Shown: positions 1-12,900, counted from the first letter of the stretch. The stretch is 64,000 nucleotides of DNA from Mactromeris polynyma (GCA_032209605.1 JASFXZ010000015.1:2356001-2420000); one strand, 5' to 3'. Numbers and translations: made by a program. Notes: generated by a model from the letters alone, not told the origin.

Positions 1-215
1 CCGTGGAAAATTGAACGTGGGCTGTTTTGTCTTTTATGTTGATATTGAATATAACTTGGGATTGTGTGAGAAATTATGGCTTTTAAATAAAATTGTAAAT
101 GTTAAAATTTGTTTGACACAGATCTTGGATCATGTTTTAGATATGTGTATTGATTTACAAGGAATGTGGTTATAGAAATTGTTTCAGCCTATGTAGATCA
201 CAGACACTTTGAAAA

Positions 216-505
216 CTCAAGGAGAAATGAAAAATATTCATATAGTTAAACCTCAGTAATAAGACCACCTTTGGGAACCTTGAAAACTGGTCTTCTTATT
301 TAGGTGGTCCTTATATTGAGGTTGAATAAAGAGCAAAACAGTGAAAATTGACTTTTTAAGCTCAAGGAGATATGAAAAATATTCATATAGTTAAACCTCA
401 ATAATAAGACCACCCTAAAAATGAGACCCATGAAAAATGGTCTTCTTATTGAGGGGTCCTGATATTGAGGATGAGTAAAGAACAAAACAGTGAATAAAGA
501 CTTGA
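216..505. repeat. Two tandem ~145-bp copies of an element with AAACCTCA..AAGACCACC ends
   Basis: Copies begin at 216 and 361 (CTCAAGGAGA...). Each carries AACCTCA(G/A)TAATAAGACCACC and, further on, GGTCTTCTTATT..GG.GGTCC, so each can fold on itself. A related complete element lies at 43132-43310. Confidence 0.75.
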
Positions 506-516
506 AAATTGCGTTC

Positions 517-736
517 TTAAGTTTGAGGTGGTCTTATTATCTAGGGGGTCTTATTATCTAGGTGGTCTTATTACTGAGGTGGTCTTATTATTGAGGTGGT
601 CTTATTATCGAGGTGGTCTTATTATCGAGGTGGTCTTATTATTGAGGTGGTCTTATTATTGAGGTGGTCTTATTATTGAGATGGTCTTTTTATTGAGGTG
701 GTCTTATTATTGAGGTGGTCTTATTATTGAGGTGGT
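517..736. repeat. 17-bp minisatellite (GAGGTGGTCTTATTATT)n, ~13 copies
   Basis: Near-perfect direct repeats; variants include ATC, ACT and CTA in the last triplet. The unit is the reverse complement of the terminal sequence of the elements just upstream (AATAATAAGACCACCTC), so the array appears to have grown from an element end. Confidence 0.93.
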
Positions 737-2247
737 CTTTAAGTGTGGTTTTAATGTACCATATTTTCCAGACCAGTGGAATTTTTTCTTTATTAATTTT
801 TTTTTAAATTTAAATTGAAAGTTTCAAACACAAATATGGTAGAATTTGTGTATAATTTTTATCCAATTTTATGCTTTAAGCAGTTATAGTAAACAACAGT
901 TATTCCTGCTTTAACTGCTTGGTATAATGCCATTAGTTTGACCCTGAACTGATATGTGAACTTTCAGGACCAATCCTTGTCGAGTTAGGTTACAATAATA
1001 TGCTCTCGTACATAAAACTATAACGGATGTTTTGATATACTTTCTATCAAAATACGATTGCGACTTTTCTCCGTCAAGCGCACGGAACAGCACGAACATC
1101 TCTGAACACCCCATTCTGAAATGAATTGAACCAGGTAATATTTTCATGTGTTCACGGTTAATAAAACGGCACTAAAAAATAGTCTACATAATGTTTCAAC
1201 TTGTTAAGCGATAAGCCTGTTCCTGCATTCTGTTTTACCGATATTTTACGAGTAACTATAAAGCAACCTTAGGAGAAGTTTCGGGGATCAATATAAGCTA
1301 TTGGATTAAGAAGCCACGGTTAAGTCATAAACAATTCCATAATTCAAATTGCTGTAGCCCCGTGTGGAGTGTCCTTTTAGTTGTGTTTGTGGGCGAATGA
1401 TTCCTTTTTTGCCCCTTTCAATATTGTTGCCGTGTATTATAAAAGTAATTTTACCTGTTGACAATATCCAGAACACGCATGTAAAATGTGCATGATTTCT
1501 GATTTAATTGAAAATTTCAATTAACTCCGCACTTTCTGCGAAAGCTGATCCAGTTTAGAACATATTCTGTATCTAATCGAGCAGTGCAAGACTGTATTGA
1601 TTTTCTCCTGAAATTACTTTGGTTAATCAAGCAAAAAGATTGTGATTATTACAGATTCAAGCTAAAATGGGAGAGAGTTAATACTCTTCTGTTCCGATAG
1701 AGACTTCTGTTCAGAAAGAGACTTTATGATACGGTTAATACACCACCATCCAAAAGTTTCTTCACAGTTGAATATTTTTGTATTTCGTTACTTTTTCTTA
1801 CAGAATTTCAAATAAAACATGTATGACCGTGAAGTAAAATTATTCATCCCACTTCTGTGATTGATAGTTAAGAATCAACAATTTGCACATCTCAGCAGCA
1901 GCATCAATCGGCCTGCATCCGAAACCAATGCATGTGTGTAACTGATTGATCTGACACAGAAAATTGTTTCAGTACAAATTTATAAATACTTCTACAATTA
2001 AACGATTGCTGCATTAAAAAGCATTTTTGATTCATTGCATGTGAAATACATTAATTGCAATGGGAAATTGTCAAAGTGTGAAGGAACTTTTGAAGGGCAG
2101 TGTATGATTAAAGTCGGTTACAATTGTATTAGAATTAACATCAGAAAAACGATGGAAAAATCCCTCTTTGTATGGTAAATTCCTGTCACCGTTAAAATCA
2201 TCAGAAAAAAATACGAATTAAAATTTACTATCAATGGAGTTGAAAAT
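737..2247. other. Intronic or upstream stretch, no feature recognised
   Basis: AT-rich single-copy-looking sequence. I looked for an exon of the Prune DHH half (DHH motif codons, phase-1 donor) and saw none; only short open frames on either strand. Confidence 0.5.
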
Positions 2248-2774
2248 GAGGGGTTCCACTAGGTGCTGAATGTTTAGGGCCATTTTGAGAATTTTTGACA
2301 TGATTTTACCCTATTATAGCCAAAATAACTATAATACATAGTTCCTACATCTACAATATTTACCTCCCTTGTTCTTAAATGTCGGCCATTTTGATAGGCA
2401 AAACTGATAAACCCTTATAGGAGTAATTTCCAAATATGTGATAATTGAGAAAATTCCACGAGAATTTGCATGTGACAATCACTTTTCCTTCAACTATCTG
2501 TGTCAAATGCCTACATGAGCATAATGACTAAGTTATTTTTTATACATCGGATTAGTTTATCATCGTTTACATTATATTCCCTATAAACTTTAAGAAAAGT
2601 TGCCTATCAAAATGGCCTACAATTCTGAGCAAGGGAGGTAAATATTGTAGATGTGAGAACTATGTATTGAGAGAAAATTCGACTCTTCAGCCAGAATCCT
2701 AAGGGTCATAATGGGGCTTTTAAAAAAAATCCAGGGGTCAAAGGTCAGCCCCTGGGTCAAATGGAACCCCTGGA
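2248..2774. mobile_element. Foldback element (ends AGGGGTTCCA / TGGAACCCCT), split by a younger MITE
   Basis: The outer ends near 2248 and 2774 are inverted copies. The internal text (ACCCTATTATAG.., TTCAGCCAGAATCCT..) recurs uninterrupted at about 40621-40770, which therefore serves as the empty-site reference for the MITE at 2337-2664. Confidence 0.7.
2337..2664. mobile_element. 328-bp MITE, CATAGTTC..GAACTATG, TA target duplication
   Basis: Terminal inverted repeats of about 60 bp (from CATAGTTCCTACATCTAC to the CTTCTTAAATG / GGCCATTTTGATAGGC region) flank a non-coding centre. TA dinucleotides at 2335 and 2665 flank the element, and the related uninterrupted sequence at about 40700 has a single TA at the matching place. 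Size and TA duplication suggest a Tc1/mariner-type non-autonomous element. Two more copies are at 63091-63700. Confidence 0.88.
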
Positions 2775-3094
2775 GAATCTTCCTCTTTTCAGCTGAATCC
2801 CTCTTTCTTTCAATGAAATGTTGTGAACATATTGTCTGATTTGGTCAGATATGTGCAAAACTGGAAATTTGTAAACGGATATCGAGGGTTTCCTGTGATT
2901 TTTTAAGTTTTTCTCTTTTTTTTGCCAATAGCATTCTCACACGTGTATAAAACTGATAGTGCCCCCTGTAAAATCTTATTAAAAAATCACAGAGACTCAT
3001 ATGTATATTCATATATTTTCTTTATTTTGAAATTTGTCTTATAGCCAAAATATCTGTTTTAGAGCATTTTTCTGTGCAGCGGTACTAACATGGC

Positions 3095-3372
3095 TTTGCT
3101 ATTTGTTTGTCAGTGTTGTGTAAACCAATCAAATCTTACATTAGCCATTAAACCAACTTCTCTATAACCGAACAATTTTTGTAACCTTGATGGGGATTGG
3201 TTAACCTTTGGATCAGGGGTACGTAACCTTACCGAAATCCACTGAATTTACCGAAATCCATTTTGGATCTGGAGTGACCAGCAATCGTAACATCTCAGCA
3301 TTTTTTTATGTTGCACTACAAATCTTAACCTTTAAATTGCGTCGACCATCTTTTTTCAAGATATTTATTGTT
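3095..3372. repeat. Dispersed repeat A, copy 1
   Basis: About 275 bp of clear similarity, same orientation, to 53502-53769: shared blocks include CAGTGTTGTGTAAACCAATC, TTTTGGATCTGGAGTGACC and AGCAATCGTAACAT. No coding capacity; family unknown. Confidence 0.88.
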
Positions 3373-3520
3373 TATTAGTTATTTATACTTTCAATTCCCT
3401 GCGCAACAATTTTTCAATGGAGATGACAGTAATTAGTGAGAAGTATTGTCAACATTCATTTTCATTGGCTGAACTCTGACCTTCTTTGTAAGATCCAAGA
3501 TAAGATAACAAGTTTTGTTT

Positions 3521-3685
3521 GAGGCATAGTGATTGAGGGGTAGATCGCCTGACCTCTGACCCAAGGGTTGTGGGTTCGAATTTGGCCTTGGGTGAGGTCG
3601 GATCTTGAACGTCACAATCCCTGACTATGTACTGGCGAAGTACTGGTAAGTAACCCAGGAAGCAGTCTATGATGATCAAGAGTGA
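3521..3685 (+). mobile_element. tRNA-like SINE fragment
   Basis: GCATAGTGATTGAGGGGTAG resembles an A box region and GTGGGTTCGAATT a B box, about 45 bp apart, followed by a unique tail. No acceptor stem pairing, so a SINE head and not a tRNA gene. Confidence 0.5.
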
Positions 3686-4456
3686 TTAATATCAGTTGTA
3701 AGAACTTGTTTCATGATCGATGTAAGATAAATAAGTTTGAACTGAAATATTGTTGTCTTCTTATGCACTTGTTAATGTTTTGCCCCAGGGGGATACACAG
3801 GACTTTAGATAGAAGACAATTCCTGACAGGTGTGAATTTGACACGCCAAATGATTCTGGGTCAGGGTGGGGGGGGGGGAATAGGTTTTGGCTGGAATTTT
3901 TAGAAGATCTCAGAAGTATGGAATTAGCATCTTCCGCTGTGGACACAAATTATATGATTCCCGCAGGCGATTTTTATTTTGGATAAGTCCCTACTGGTAA
4001 CCAGTTTAGTTAACAATCTCATTATCTTCTGTCTTCTGATGTAAATTGCTGCCCACAGCGGTGCTCTTGTTAGCCTAGAAAAATAGCTGTCTAGGGTAAA
4101 ATATGCTGGTTCACAGGAAACAGACACATTTTTTGTTTTATGCCTAAAAATAATTTGTGGAATAAATTTACCTGACATCAATTTCTTTCAAGAAGGATGA
4201 AGAGATTGTCTTCGGTCTCCGAGGATTTTATCGTTAGATTTATAAATGCTCGAGAAGTCGTGCATGTTCTCTGGAGGAATGTTTGCAGCCGTTATTGAAT
4301 AATTTGTCATAAAATTGGCTGTGTAAAGTAATGAGATTTATTTAATACATGGCTAGCCAGAACTTCCCACTAATATTGTACTATAAGTAACAAAATGTGA
4401 TTTTATGAGCTATGTAAATGCTTGCTAAAAGGGGCCTCCATGGCTAAGGGGTCATA

Positions 4457-4850
4457 GTATGAGTGGTAATGGTCTGAGGGGTTTTGGTTTGAGGGTATAT
4501 GGCCTGAATGGTTTTAGTATGAGCGGGTTATAATGGTCTTTGTGATTATATTATGAGTGGTTATGGTCTGAGTGGTTATGGTTCTGAGTGGTTATGGTCT
4601 GAGTGGTTATGGTTCTGAGTGGTTATGGTCTGAGTGGTTATGGTCTGATGGGTTATGGTCTGAGTGGTAATGGTCTGAGGGGTTATGATCTGAGGGGTTA
4701 TGGTCTGAGGGGTTATGGTCAGAGAGGTTATGGTCTTGGTGATTATAGTATGAGTGGTTATGGTCTGAGGGGTTATGGTCTGAGTGGCTATGGTCGAGGG
4801 GTTATGGTCTGAGTAGTTATGGGCAGAGTGGTTATGGTCGCATACTTGTT
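4457..4850. repeat. 15-bp minisatellite (GAGTGGTTATGGTCT)n, ~25 copies
   Basis: Direct repeats with GAGG/GAGT variants and some slippage. The 69-codon Gly-Tyr-rich frame (GYGLS repeats) at 4603-4812 is a by-product of the 15-base period. Confidence 0.92.
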
Positions 4851-4860
4851 TACTTGCTTA

Positions 4861-5135
4861 CCAAAACAAAACTGATCCCAAGGTTATATGTGTAAGAATT
4901 TACAATTTATTTGACCCTTCCTCAGCAACAACCTCTCTTTAACATTAACAATGTTCACTATGTTAAGAATTTACTATTAATTTAACCTCCCTTCAACAAT
5001 ATGATCAATTGTTTCCTGTTGTAAGAATTTACTGTTTTTTTAATCTCTCTTGAGCAACAACCTCCCAACAACAATGCAGATGTGTGTCACCTAAAGGGGG
5101 TTGCTCTGGAAAGGTTGTACTGTGTATAAATGGAC
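4861..5135. repeat. Degenerate copies of the CAACCTCTC-type repeat
   Basis: Three or four diverged units of about 75 bp, each with (A)GCAACAACCTC.C and GTAAGAATTTAC. The last part reads GGTTGCTCTGGAAAGGTTGTACTGTG, the inverted end seen in related elements at 19090, 41900 and 49610. Confidence 0.7.
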
Positions 5136-6049
5136 GGATGTCAGTGGTCTATCAATGCTTGTATGATTGGTATATATATATAAATATGTCAAGTCACACA
5201 CAATGATAGTGTGAACATTGCCCAAGGCTAAATTAGTCATTATGTGCATCATATTGTACTAGGAAGTTTTATATTTACATTGATTTGCTGTTGGTTATAT
5301 GTGTACATGTCATTGGTTTTACTGTGCATGGGGAAAGTTATCGGCAAGCTTTTGATATGTGAAAATATATGTACGCATATCGTACAGTAAAACAACTGTT
5401 GTGGTGAAAAACTTTGGAAACTGCCTGTAACTGGAACTAGGTGACAATAGTATTCAATAAAATGTAAAAATATTTCTGCTTAAAGTCAAGGGTAAGAATT
5501 ATTTCTAAGATCTTGAAAAAGGCTTTTAGCTGAAATATTGATACCGCGTTTTATTGAATTATTTTATACTTAAGATTCCCCGTGGAAATCATATTTATCA
5601 TTGTGAGTTACTACAGCTACATGCTGACCTGACAGGGAATAATACAATGTAGTGTGTAACGTGTCTTCATTCATTACTGGTGTATTGATCGTGTGTATTA
5701 TACGCGTATATATGAATGGAAAATTGGACTAGGATAATTAGATACAATTTGGTCAAGGTTACTGTTTCTGTTTGTCATATTTATTGTTATAGTTTTAATG
5801 CTTCAAAAGAAATCACTTCATTACATGTATACAATTATTTAGATCGATATTATTTGAAAACTCTATCTACTCTGTGAATTTTAGTCAGTCTCTTTTCAGT
5901 CAGTTTCATGGAAGTTATTGTATTTTTCTGTTACAAAATAATAACAAGGGTCTATCTGCTTATTACATGAAGACAAACCCTTTACTGACCCTTTAATATT
6001 ACAGAGATTAATTTACCTCTTGATGTCCACAAATAAACTGATGACTGAT
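5136..6049. other. No feature recognised
   Basis: AT-rich intronic sequence with only short open frames and no clear repeats. Confidence 0.5.
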
Positions 6050-6628
6050 CACCTTCCCTCATTCCTTCATTCATTGATTGATTCATTCATTCATACATGC
6101 ATTTATTCCTTCATTTCTTCATTCATTCATTCATTTGTTGATTGATTGATTGATTGATTGATTCCATCATTCATTGATTCATTGATTCATTCATTCATAC
6201 ATGCATTTATTCCTTCATTTCTTCATTCATTTATTTGTTGATTGATTGATTTCTTGATTTATTGATTCCATCATTCATTGATTGATTCATTCTTTCATAC
6301 ATGCATTTATTCCTTCATTTCTATATTCATCCGTTTATTGATTGATTGATTCAATCATTCATTTGTTCATTTGTTGTTGTTTGTTGATTGATTGATTAAT
6401 TGATTCCTTCATTGATTGATTGGTTGATTGACTCAATCATTCCTTGATTGATTGATTTATTAATTGATTGATTAAATGATTGATTTTCTTTTATTCATTG
6501 ATTGATTAAATGATTGATTTTCTTTTATTCATTGATTGATTTTTTTCTTTGATTCATTCTTTCATTTTTTCATTGATTGATTCATTCATTCATTTCTTCA
6601 TTGATTGATTCATTTATTCATGGACCGG
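6050..6628. repeat. Tetranucleotide microsatellite (ATTG/ATTC)n
   Basis: Interleaved ATTGATTG and ATTCATTC runs with longer duplicated blocks (TCATACATGCATTTATTCCTTCATTTCT recurs three times). Lies 260 bp upstream of the first visible exon. Confidence 0.93.
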
Positions 6629-6887
6629 CAAGCTTTGGCTTCGAATTATTTGCTTAAAAAACAAAATCTGGCTCTAGCAAACTAGTTTAAAATTAAAGTT
6701 TAAAAAACAAAATTTAGATTAATTGCCCTTCAGAACAACAAAACAAAGAGTGATTACTTTAATGAGATTTTTAGAAATATCATTGACTTTACTGACAGTT
6801 GAATTTTTATTTTTAATCTGACATAGTTCTCTCCCTTGATTATATCGTCCGAATATTTTTTGATTGCGGTATTTTTTCTATTTTCAG

Positions 6888-6982
6888 GTCTGTTAAACAT
6901 GGAGATATTAGAGAAAGATTTGAAGAGGCTGGCAGGCACTGCCATGACAATTGCGATGTCTTCTGTTACCATGGATATGCAG
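6888..6982 (+). CDS. PRUNE2: PRUNE2 exon: start of DHHA2 domain
   Basis: The acceptor TTTTCAG ends at 6887 and the donor GTATAC begins at 6983. The first two bases complete a codon begun upstream (phase 1 join); the exon ends on a codon boundary. The encoded stretch reads ...[14 protein letters not shown]... then ...SSVTMDMQ, matching the Prune-family segment where the linker after the DHH catalytic half (MLRKDxK) leads into the strand ending in MDLQ/MDLE. An in-frame ATG lies within it, but family alignment shows it is internal and not a start. No upstream exon could be recognised in 1-6887, so the preceding intron is longer than 6.8 kb within the window. Confidence 0.86.
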
Positions 6983-9900
6983 GTATACAATTATCAGTAT
7001 TTTTGTGCATTTTTAGGCCTGATATTGAAATATTTCTTCGTTTCTTGTTAAAAGTTATTGTCCCAAATTATTGATGTAGAAAATGTGTTTCGTATTACAA
7101 GAGTTTGGTGCAGTATTATTGTGTCTGCTTCTTTACCAGAAACTGATTTTACGATAGTTTTTTGTCATATCCAGGATCCATATTGAATCGTTTTCGTCAG
7201 GAATGTTTTTACTTTTCAATACTACCAATATCGATTCCACAGTAAAATAAAGTATGTTTCTGTGAAAATGGATCATATTTGTCTACCTACTTATCGCATT
7301 AGTTTGCTCTTTGTCTATTCTACTGTTCTTAATACCGTAGTTGTCATTATTAATGCACCTGCACTGTTCGCAATAATGTGTTTGTTCTTGTTAATGCATC
7401 TGCCCTGTTCGACAATCCGCACACAGTTTTTAAAACTTACCTGATCTGAAATTACGATCATTTTTCTGCAGCAGAACCCAACAGTTTGCATTCTAAGTCA
7501 TGTACACATGTTTTGATGACATCATACATGTTTGTGTACTAATTCATGTACACATGTTTTGATGACATCATACATTTTTGTGTACTACTGCTCTTAATGG
7601 ACAAGGCTTAAATCTGCCCACCCATAATACATGTATCTGCCTACACAACACAGCCATACAGTATTACATGTGCCAGTTTGACACATTGCTTAAGGCTGGG
7701 TGCACTAATTGGAACAAATATGGTGATCACATTTCCTCTCTTTCAGGAGCTCATTTTACGCCCTAATTTCAAGGAAGATTTGGACAAATTCTGCGTGCAG
7801 GAGAATTGTGAAGTCGTGGTCATTATGACGCTAGTAAATGACGACGATGGAAAGCCGACACGTCAGATAGCGGTATATTCACAAAACCGGATTTTTCGTG
7901 ATCAGGTAAATCATTGACTTCAAGGAATACCATTTTGATCCGAGTTCCTATGTAGACTGTTCATTTTAATTGTTTCCTTTCCTTAGCTAAGTTACAAATT
8001 TAACTCGCTAATCCACGTTCACCTGTACTTTAATGAGGGTCTTAACCTCATGAGGGAGCCGCGGCCGTGGTCCAGTGGTTAGTGCGCTGGACTTGGAACC
8101 CGGCGATCCGGGTTCGATTCACGGTCGCGGGAGGTCATACCCTTCCATGAAAATTTGACTAAAATGTAGATTTTCCTCCACATGTGGAGAAGTTGCCGGC
8201 TCCTTGTGGAAGGGTAAGTACTGGATAGAATTCAGTCCAGGAAAAACTGGTTAGGTGAACCGGCCGCCGTATATAACTGAAACATTGTTGAGAAACGGCG
8301 TTAAACCCGATGAAACAAACAAACATTACCTCATGAGGAGTTGTTTGTCAGGCCCTGAAATATTTCTATACAATTTTTATTAACATTCATCACACAAAAA
8401 ACAAATGTGGAATTAAAAGAGAGCATTGAAAACAAATTGTTGTATTTTATTAAACCTTTTATTAGCTCTACTGGCTAAAGGCCACAGGGCTTATGTCATA
8501 GTGAATTGTCTGTCGTGTGTTCGTCAGTCTTTTAATTTTCATGCAAACGAATACTCACCTGAAACTCCAAGGTCAAAATTGATGAAACTTGCCCACTAGC
8601 ATCCTGGCCTGAACATTCTCAAAATTGTTCAAATAGTTCCACTTGACCACACAATATGGCTGCCAGAGCTAAAAATAGAAAAACCTATTAAACACTTTTT
8701 CTCATGAACAACAAACAAATTGCTTCAAAGTTCCTTTTTAGCATCCTTGCATGAGTCCTTCTCAAGATTGTTCAAATGGTTCCAGTTGATTGCACAATAT
8801 GGCTGCCAGAGGTTAAAAATAGAAAAACCTTTAAGTGTCTTCTTCTCATCAACCGATGATCAGATTTGCATCAAACTTGCTCTGTTGCATCCTTGCATGA
8901 ACCTTCCTTAAGATTTCTGACATCCACATGCAGAATATAGCCAGTAGAGCGTCAGGTCCTCCCTGTCGGGCCTCTTTTTTATTTATAAATTGGTACTTTA
9001 TGCGCCATTTTTGTTTGCTAGTCTGTTTTGAAAAAAACATAGATCTATTGCTTTCACTTGATGATTGTTATAGTCTGCATCCACAAAAATATGATGAAGC
9101 TACATTTTCATGTTTCTTTCGACAGATTGCTGATACCATGGATAATTCCGAAGACATTGACCTTGACCTTGAACTTGTCACTCCACCGTTCGAAGAAATT
9201 TCGGTCTTTCAACAAGGCAATGTGAAAGCGTCGCGAAAGAAAGTATTGCCGATTCTGAAATCATTCCTTGTTGGCGATACAACTCCTGACATAGCAAGTA
9301 AAGATTTCGTATCCGTGCATACTGTTTCCGTGCCAACCGACGGGTTTATGTCTGTTGTAGTACCAGAAACTCCGGAAGTTCATTTCACACTTGAATCGAT
9401 TGAAGAAATGTCGGGTAGAAGCTCATTCGAAGAAAATGCTGATGCAAACGATGTTGATTTGTTTGATAGCGATAAACACTTCTCTAATAAAAATATACTT
9501 GACTTTGATCCATTGGCGACAATTTCGTCTTTAGATGAAGAAAGTCCATCTAAGGATATTCCAGATGACACTTTACTTGGAAATTCCCAGAATCCTTTCG
9601 GTGACCTTGGCGATACAAATTCAAACAAATTAACCCAAAATGCAAGGGAGCCGTCTGCAAATTTTTCTTCGGCAAACTTGTCATCTGCACATTCCAGTAA
9701 TGTATTTGATTTAGGCATTTCAGATAGTGAGCTTGTTGATCCGTTTAGTTCCATTGAAGAGACTGTGAATCAAGTTTCTCTGGATACAAACCCAAAGGAA
9801 ATAAAAGATGGTGAAAGTGGTGAAAATGAAACAAAAGATGAAGACAACAATCCATTCAATATTGAAGTGCCAATAGAAAACGGCAGTGGAGTTGAAAATG

Positions 9901-12900
9901 CTCACAGTTCTAATCCATTTCAGGACATCGTGGAATCGGAAGACGGAGATGTGTCAAACGCTTTTGTCAATTTTCAGTTGAGCGACTGTGATGATGAAGA
10001 TGAGAGTAAAGATTTTTTTTCCAAGGGAGATAATTCAGATTATACTGGGACCTCTACAACAAACCCATTTTCTAGCGGAATATTTTTAGAAGTTGACGCA
10101 TATAAATCCGAACATCTATTGTCTTATAAATCCCCGAGTTTAATCGTTGAATGTGATGACAAGTCGCAGGCAGATGACCTTGCTGATCTTGAAGAATCGG
10201 AACTATTTGATAAAATTCCTACGCCTGAAATTGAGCGCTCTGGTGAAAGTAGTCCATTTGTAATGTCAGGAACTGGGACACCGTACGAACCCCAGTGTGA
10301 ATATCATTCCCGCACTGGATCAGAATCCGGATCAGGAACGCAGGGAATGGTGGTGCCTCCGAATAGTTTGATGGATCAAGGTTTCGACGACATGGACCGG
10401 CGATTACCAAGTTTCAATAACGCTGAAATGGTGGAAAAGATTAATCTTAAAAAAGCATTGCTTGGTGATCTAGTTTCTATGGAGGAAAGTGCCGAAGAAA
10501 ATGCTGACGTAAGTGTTCCATATACGCCTGCAAACAGTTTCCGTGACAACAGCTTAGAAAACATAATGCGTGAAAATAGTCTTCCTAATTTACTCAATGA
10601 TTCCGAAATGCTTGAAAAAGTGCAGCAAAAGAGAAATTCTTTACAAGCAAATTTTGACTTTACCGAATTATCTGATACCCAGTCTAACCCGTTTGAAAGT
10701 AATCCATTTAGGAGTAGTACTTTTGAAGAAAATAGTTCCTCCTTAGGAACTACTTTAACTTCGAATGATAATCCGTTTTTCCAGCTAGATGGCAACACTT
10801 CTGATGGAATGTTTGGGAACCAGTCTGAGGGAGTTACTTCCCTTGACAAGTATGATACTAGTGATGTTTTCAATTTATTTGGTGACACTGGAGAGAGTAC
10901 TAATACCAGTCTAGATAACCAGGTAGGAAGTAAGACTGGTTCAATGGATTTCTTTGATAATTCGGATTTTGTGACACAGTCTACACAGTCTGGTCAAAGT
11001 TTTAATCCATTTATTAATGACACATTCAGTTCATATGATAGTGCTTCCATTCCAACGAACCAGACTGTGGATAAGAGTTTTGACTCAACTTGTGATATTG
11101 ATCAAGACAATAGTGCAAACCAGTCTATTATAGAGGTGATGAATAATTCAGCCAATTTAGAAGCTGCAGGCGCTGTTTCTGAATCTGTTGCAAAAGAAAT
11201 CATTCATAACGCAATAGAAACCTTTCCTGATTTAAAGAACCCTGCAGTGGCTGAGGGTGTGTTCTCAAATGCAGAACAAGATGGCATCCCGTTCTGGACC
11301 CAGCAAGGCTCCGGGGATTCTGGGATTGGTTCGACCGACTCTCCACAACAAGGTGGGTGAAACCAAATGATATGCAATGTATATATACTGGTCAAAAGAG
11401 ATAACCTACCATATTTCATTTTGAGAATCGTCACAACATTGTATTCTGAAATGAGCGCTGCTATGGGATTTACAACCTTTTGTGTAAGTGACGTCTTTTC
11501 AAGAAAATGCAACGTGTGATGTCACTATTTGCAAGTAGGAAATAATATTTACTCCATATGGTCACTTCGTATTCATATTGCCATATGCGGCAAATATTGC
11601 TTACTGTCAGTACATGGAGACGTCACATGTGACATTTTCTGGAAATGACATCACTTATAGAACAGGTTGGAAATCGTTCATTTGAATCATAAATGTTATA
11701 GTTTACTGCAATTAAAATTGACAGAAGTATCCGGCAGCTTTTTAGGAACTACGAAAAAGTTGGGGTGGGGTAGCACTTCTGACCAGTATACTTATTTGCT
11801 TGAAGTTATATTACGGATCAGAAGTAAGAAACATGTTTAGGCCCTACCAGTATGGATTGATCTTTAGCGTCCTCAGGTAGGTAGGTTTTCAGCAATTCGA
11901 ACGAAAAGAAACAAAATCTGAAAATGTCAAAAATTCCCTCATAATGATGTTTATTTAAAACAACGATATTCTTTCATTTAGCCTATAACGATGTGTCAGA
12001 TAACCAGTGACCATGTTCAAAAGCTAAAAAAATCAGTAACACAAGTCATTTACTTTGTGCTTTGTGTTCTTTTCGTGAACTAGTTGTTTGTATTTTATGT
12101 CTTGTTGTATAATGTCTTTGTTCGTAGGAAGAAAGATGTGATATATAAAAGATTTTTTTTTATCAACACTGAACCTGACACATACATGTAAACTCTCCGG
12201 ATTTCTGCGGGAGACTCCTGGATTTGACAGCCGGCTCACGTTTTTCAGCCGGGAGCCACAATCTCCCGATTTTCAAAGTAAACATCGTAAATTTTTGTTA
12301 TGGGGTATTTTTTAGTTCATTTCCGACTGGTTCGCTGAGATTACTTGTCAAACTGATAACTGGAAGTGCTAAAATCGGGATACTAGTCTGAAATCGTATA
12401 GACCACGGAATCAAGCGCTCGGTGACACTGATAAAAGTATGATGCGATCCTTGCTTATCATGTTGTTTATTCAAGTTTCACACGTTTCTATTGTATTCAG
12501 ACATGAAAATTGGCAATAAAAATGTTAGTTGGCGACTTTTCACTGGGATGACCCCCAGATTACAAGTAAATTTGCAGAACATTGCTATTAACAGTTTTAG
12601 TATGATACGGTTATAGGCATTGATAAAACTTCAGTCACAGAAGTCACGGAGTCTCAATCTCCCGCTTTTCATTCTACAAAGGTTCACATGTATGCTGACG
12701 CTAAACATTGATAGAAATTTGTATGACTGAACTGACCATTGGCAACGAATTGTCCGTGTGACGGTCAAAGAATGTTATAAACCGTATTGTCGTATTGCGT
12801 TGTCTACCTCAAAGTTATTTACCAAGACTAAAAAACTATTTTCGGGTTTCAATATTTTTTCTGTTGAATTGTTATTAAGAATTCTGCCAGTTTCTTGTGT

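Noticed and set aside
4603..4812. Gly/Tyr-rich 69-codon frame resembling a silk or adhesive protein
   Set aside because: Pure 15-bp minisatellite with no signal peptide, no flanking coding and inconsistent frame on either side.
1..6887. Exon encoding the catalytic DHH motif upstream of the first visible exon
   Set aside because: I searched for Asp-His-His codons in a plausible frame with a phase-1 donor and saw none; the exons are presumed to lie before the window.
6899..6901. ATG at 6899 as the true protein start
   Set aside because: Alignment with Prune proteins places it inside the linker between DHH and DHHA2, and the exon has a good acceptor just before it, so the protein continues upstream.
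8056..8130. Functional tRNA gene
   Set aside because: A and B boxes are present but acceptor stem pairing is lacking, and the sequence continues into a SINE tail with target duplications. The same reasoning applies to 3521, 31925, 41525, 46200, 51400, 54341 and 57240-57460.
9380..10888. Minus-strand frames of 124 and 170 codons opposite the giant exon
   Set aside because: Shadows of an acidic Ser/Asp/Glu-rich coding strand; no splice sites or homology. The same applies to minus frames opposite 21618-25559.
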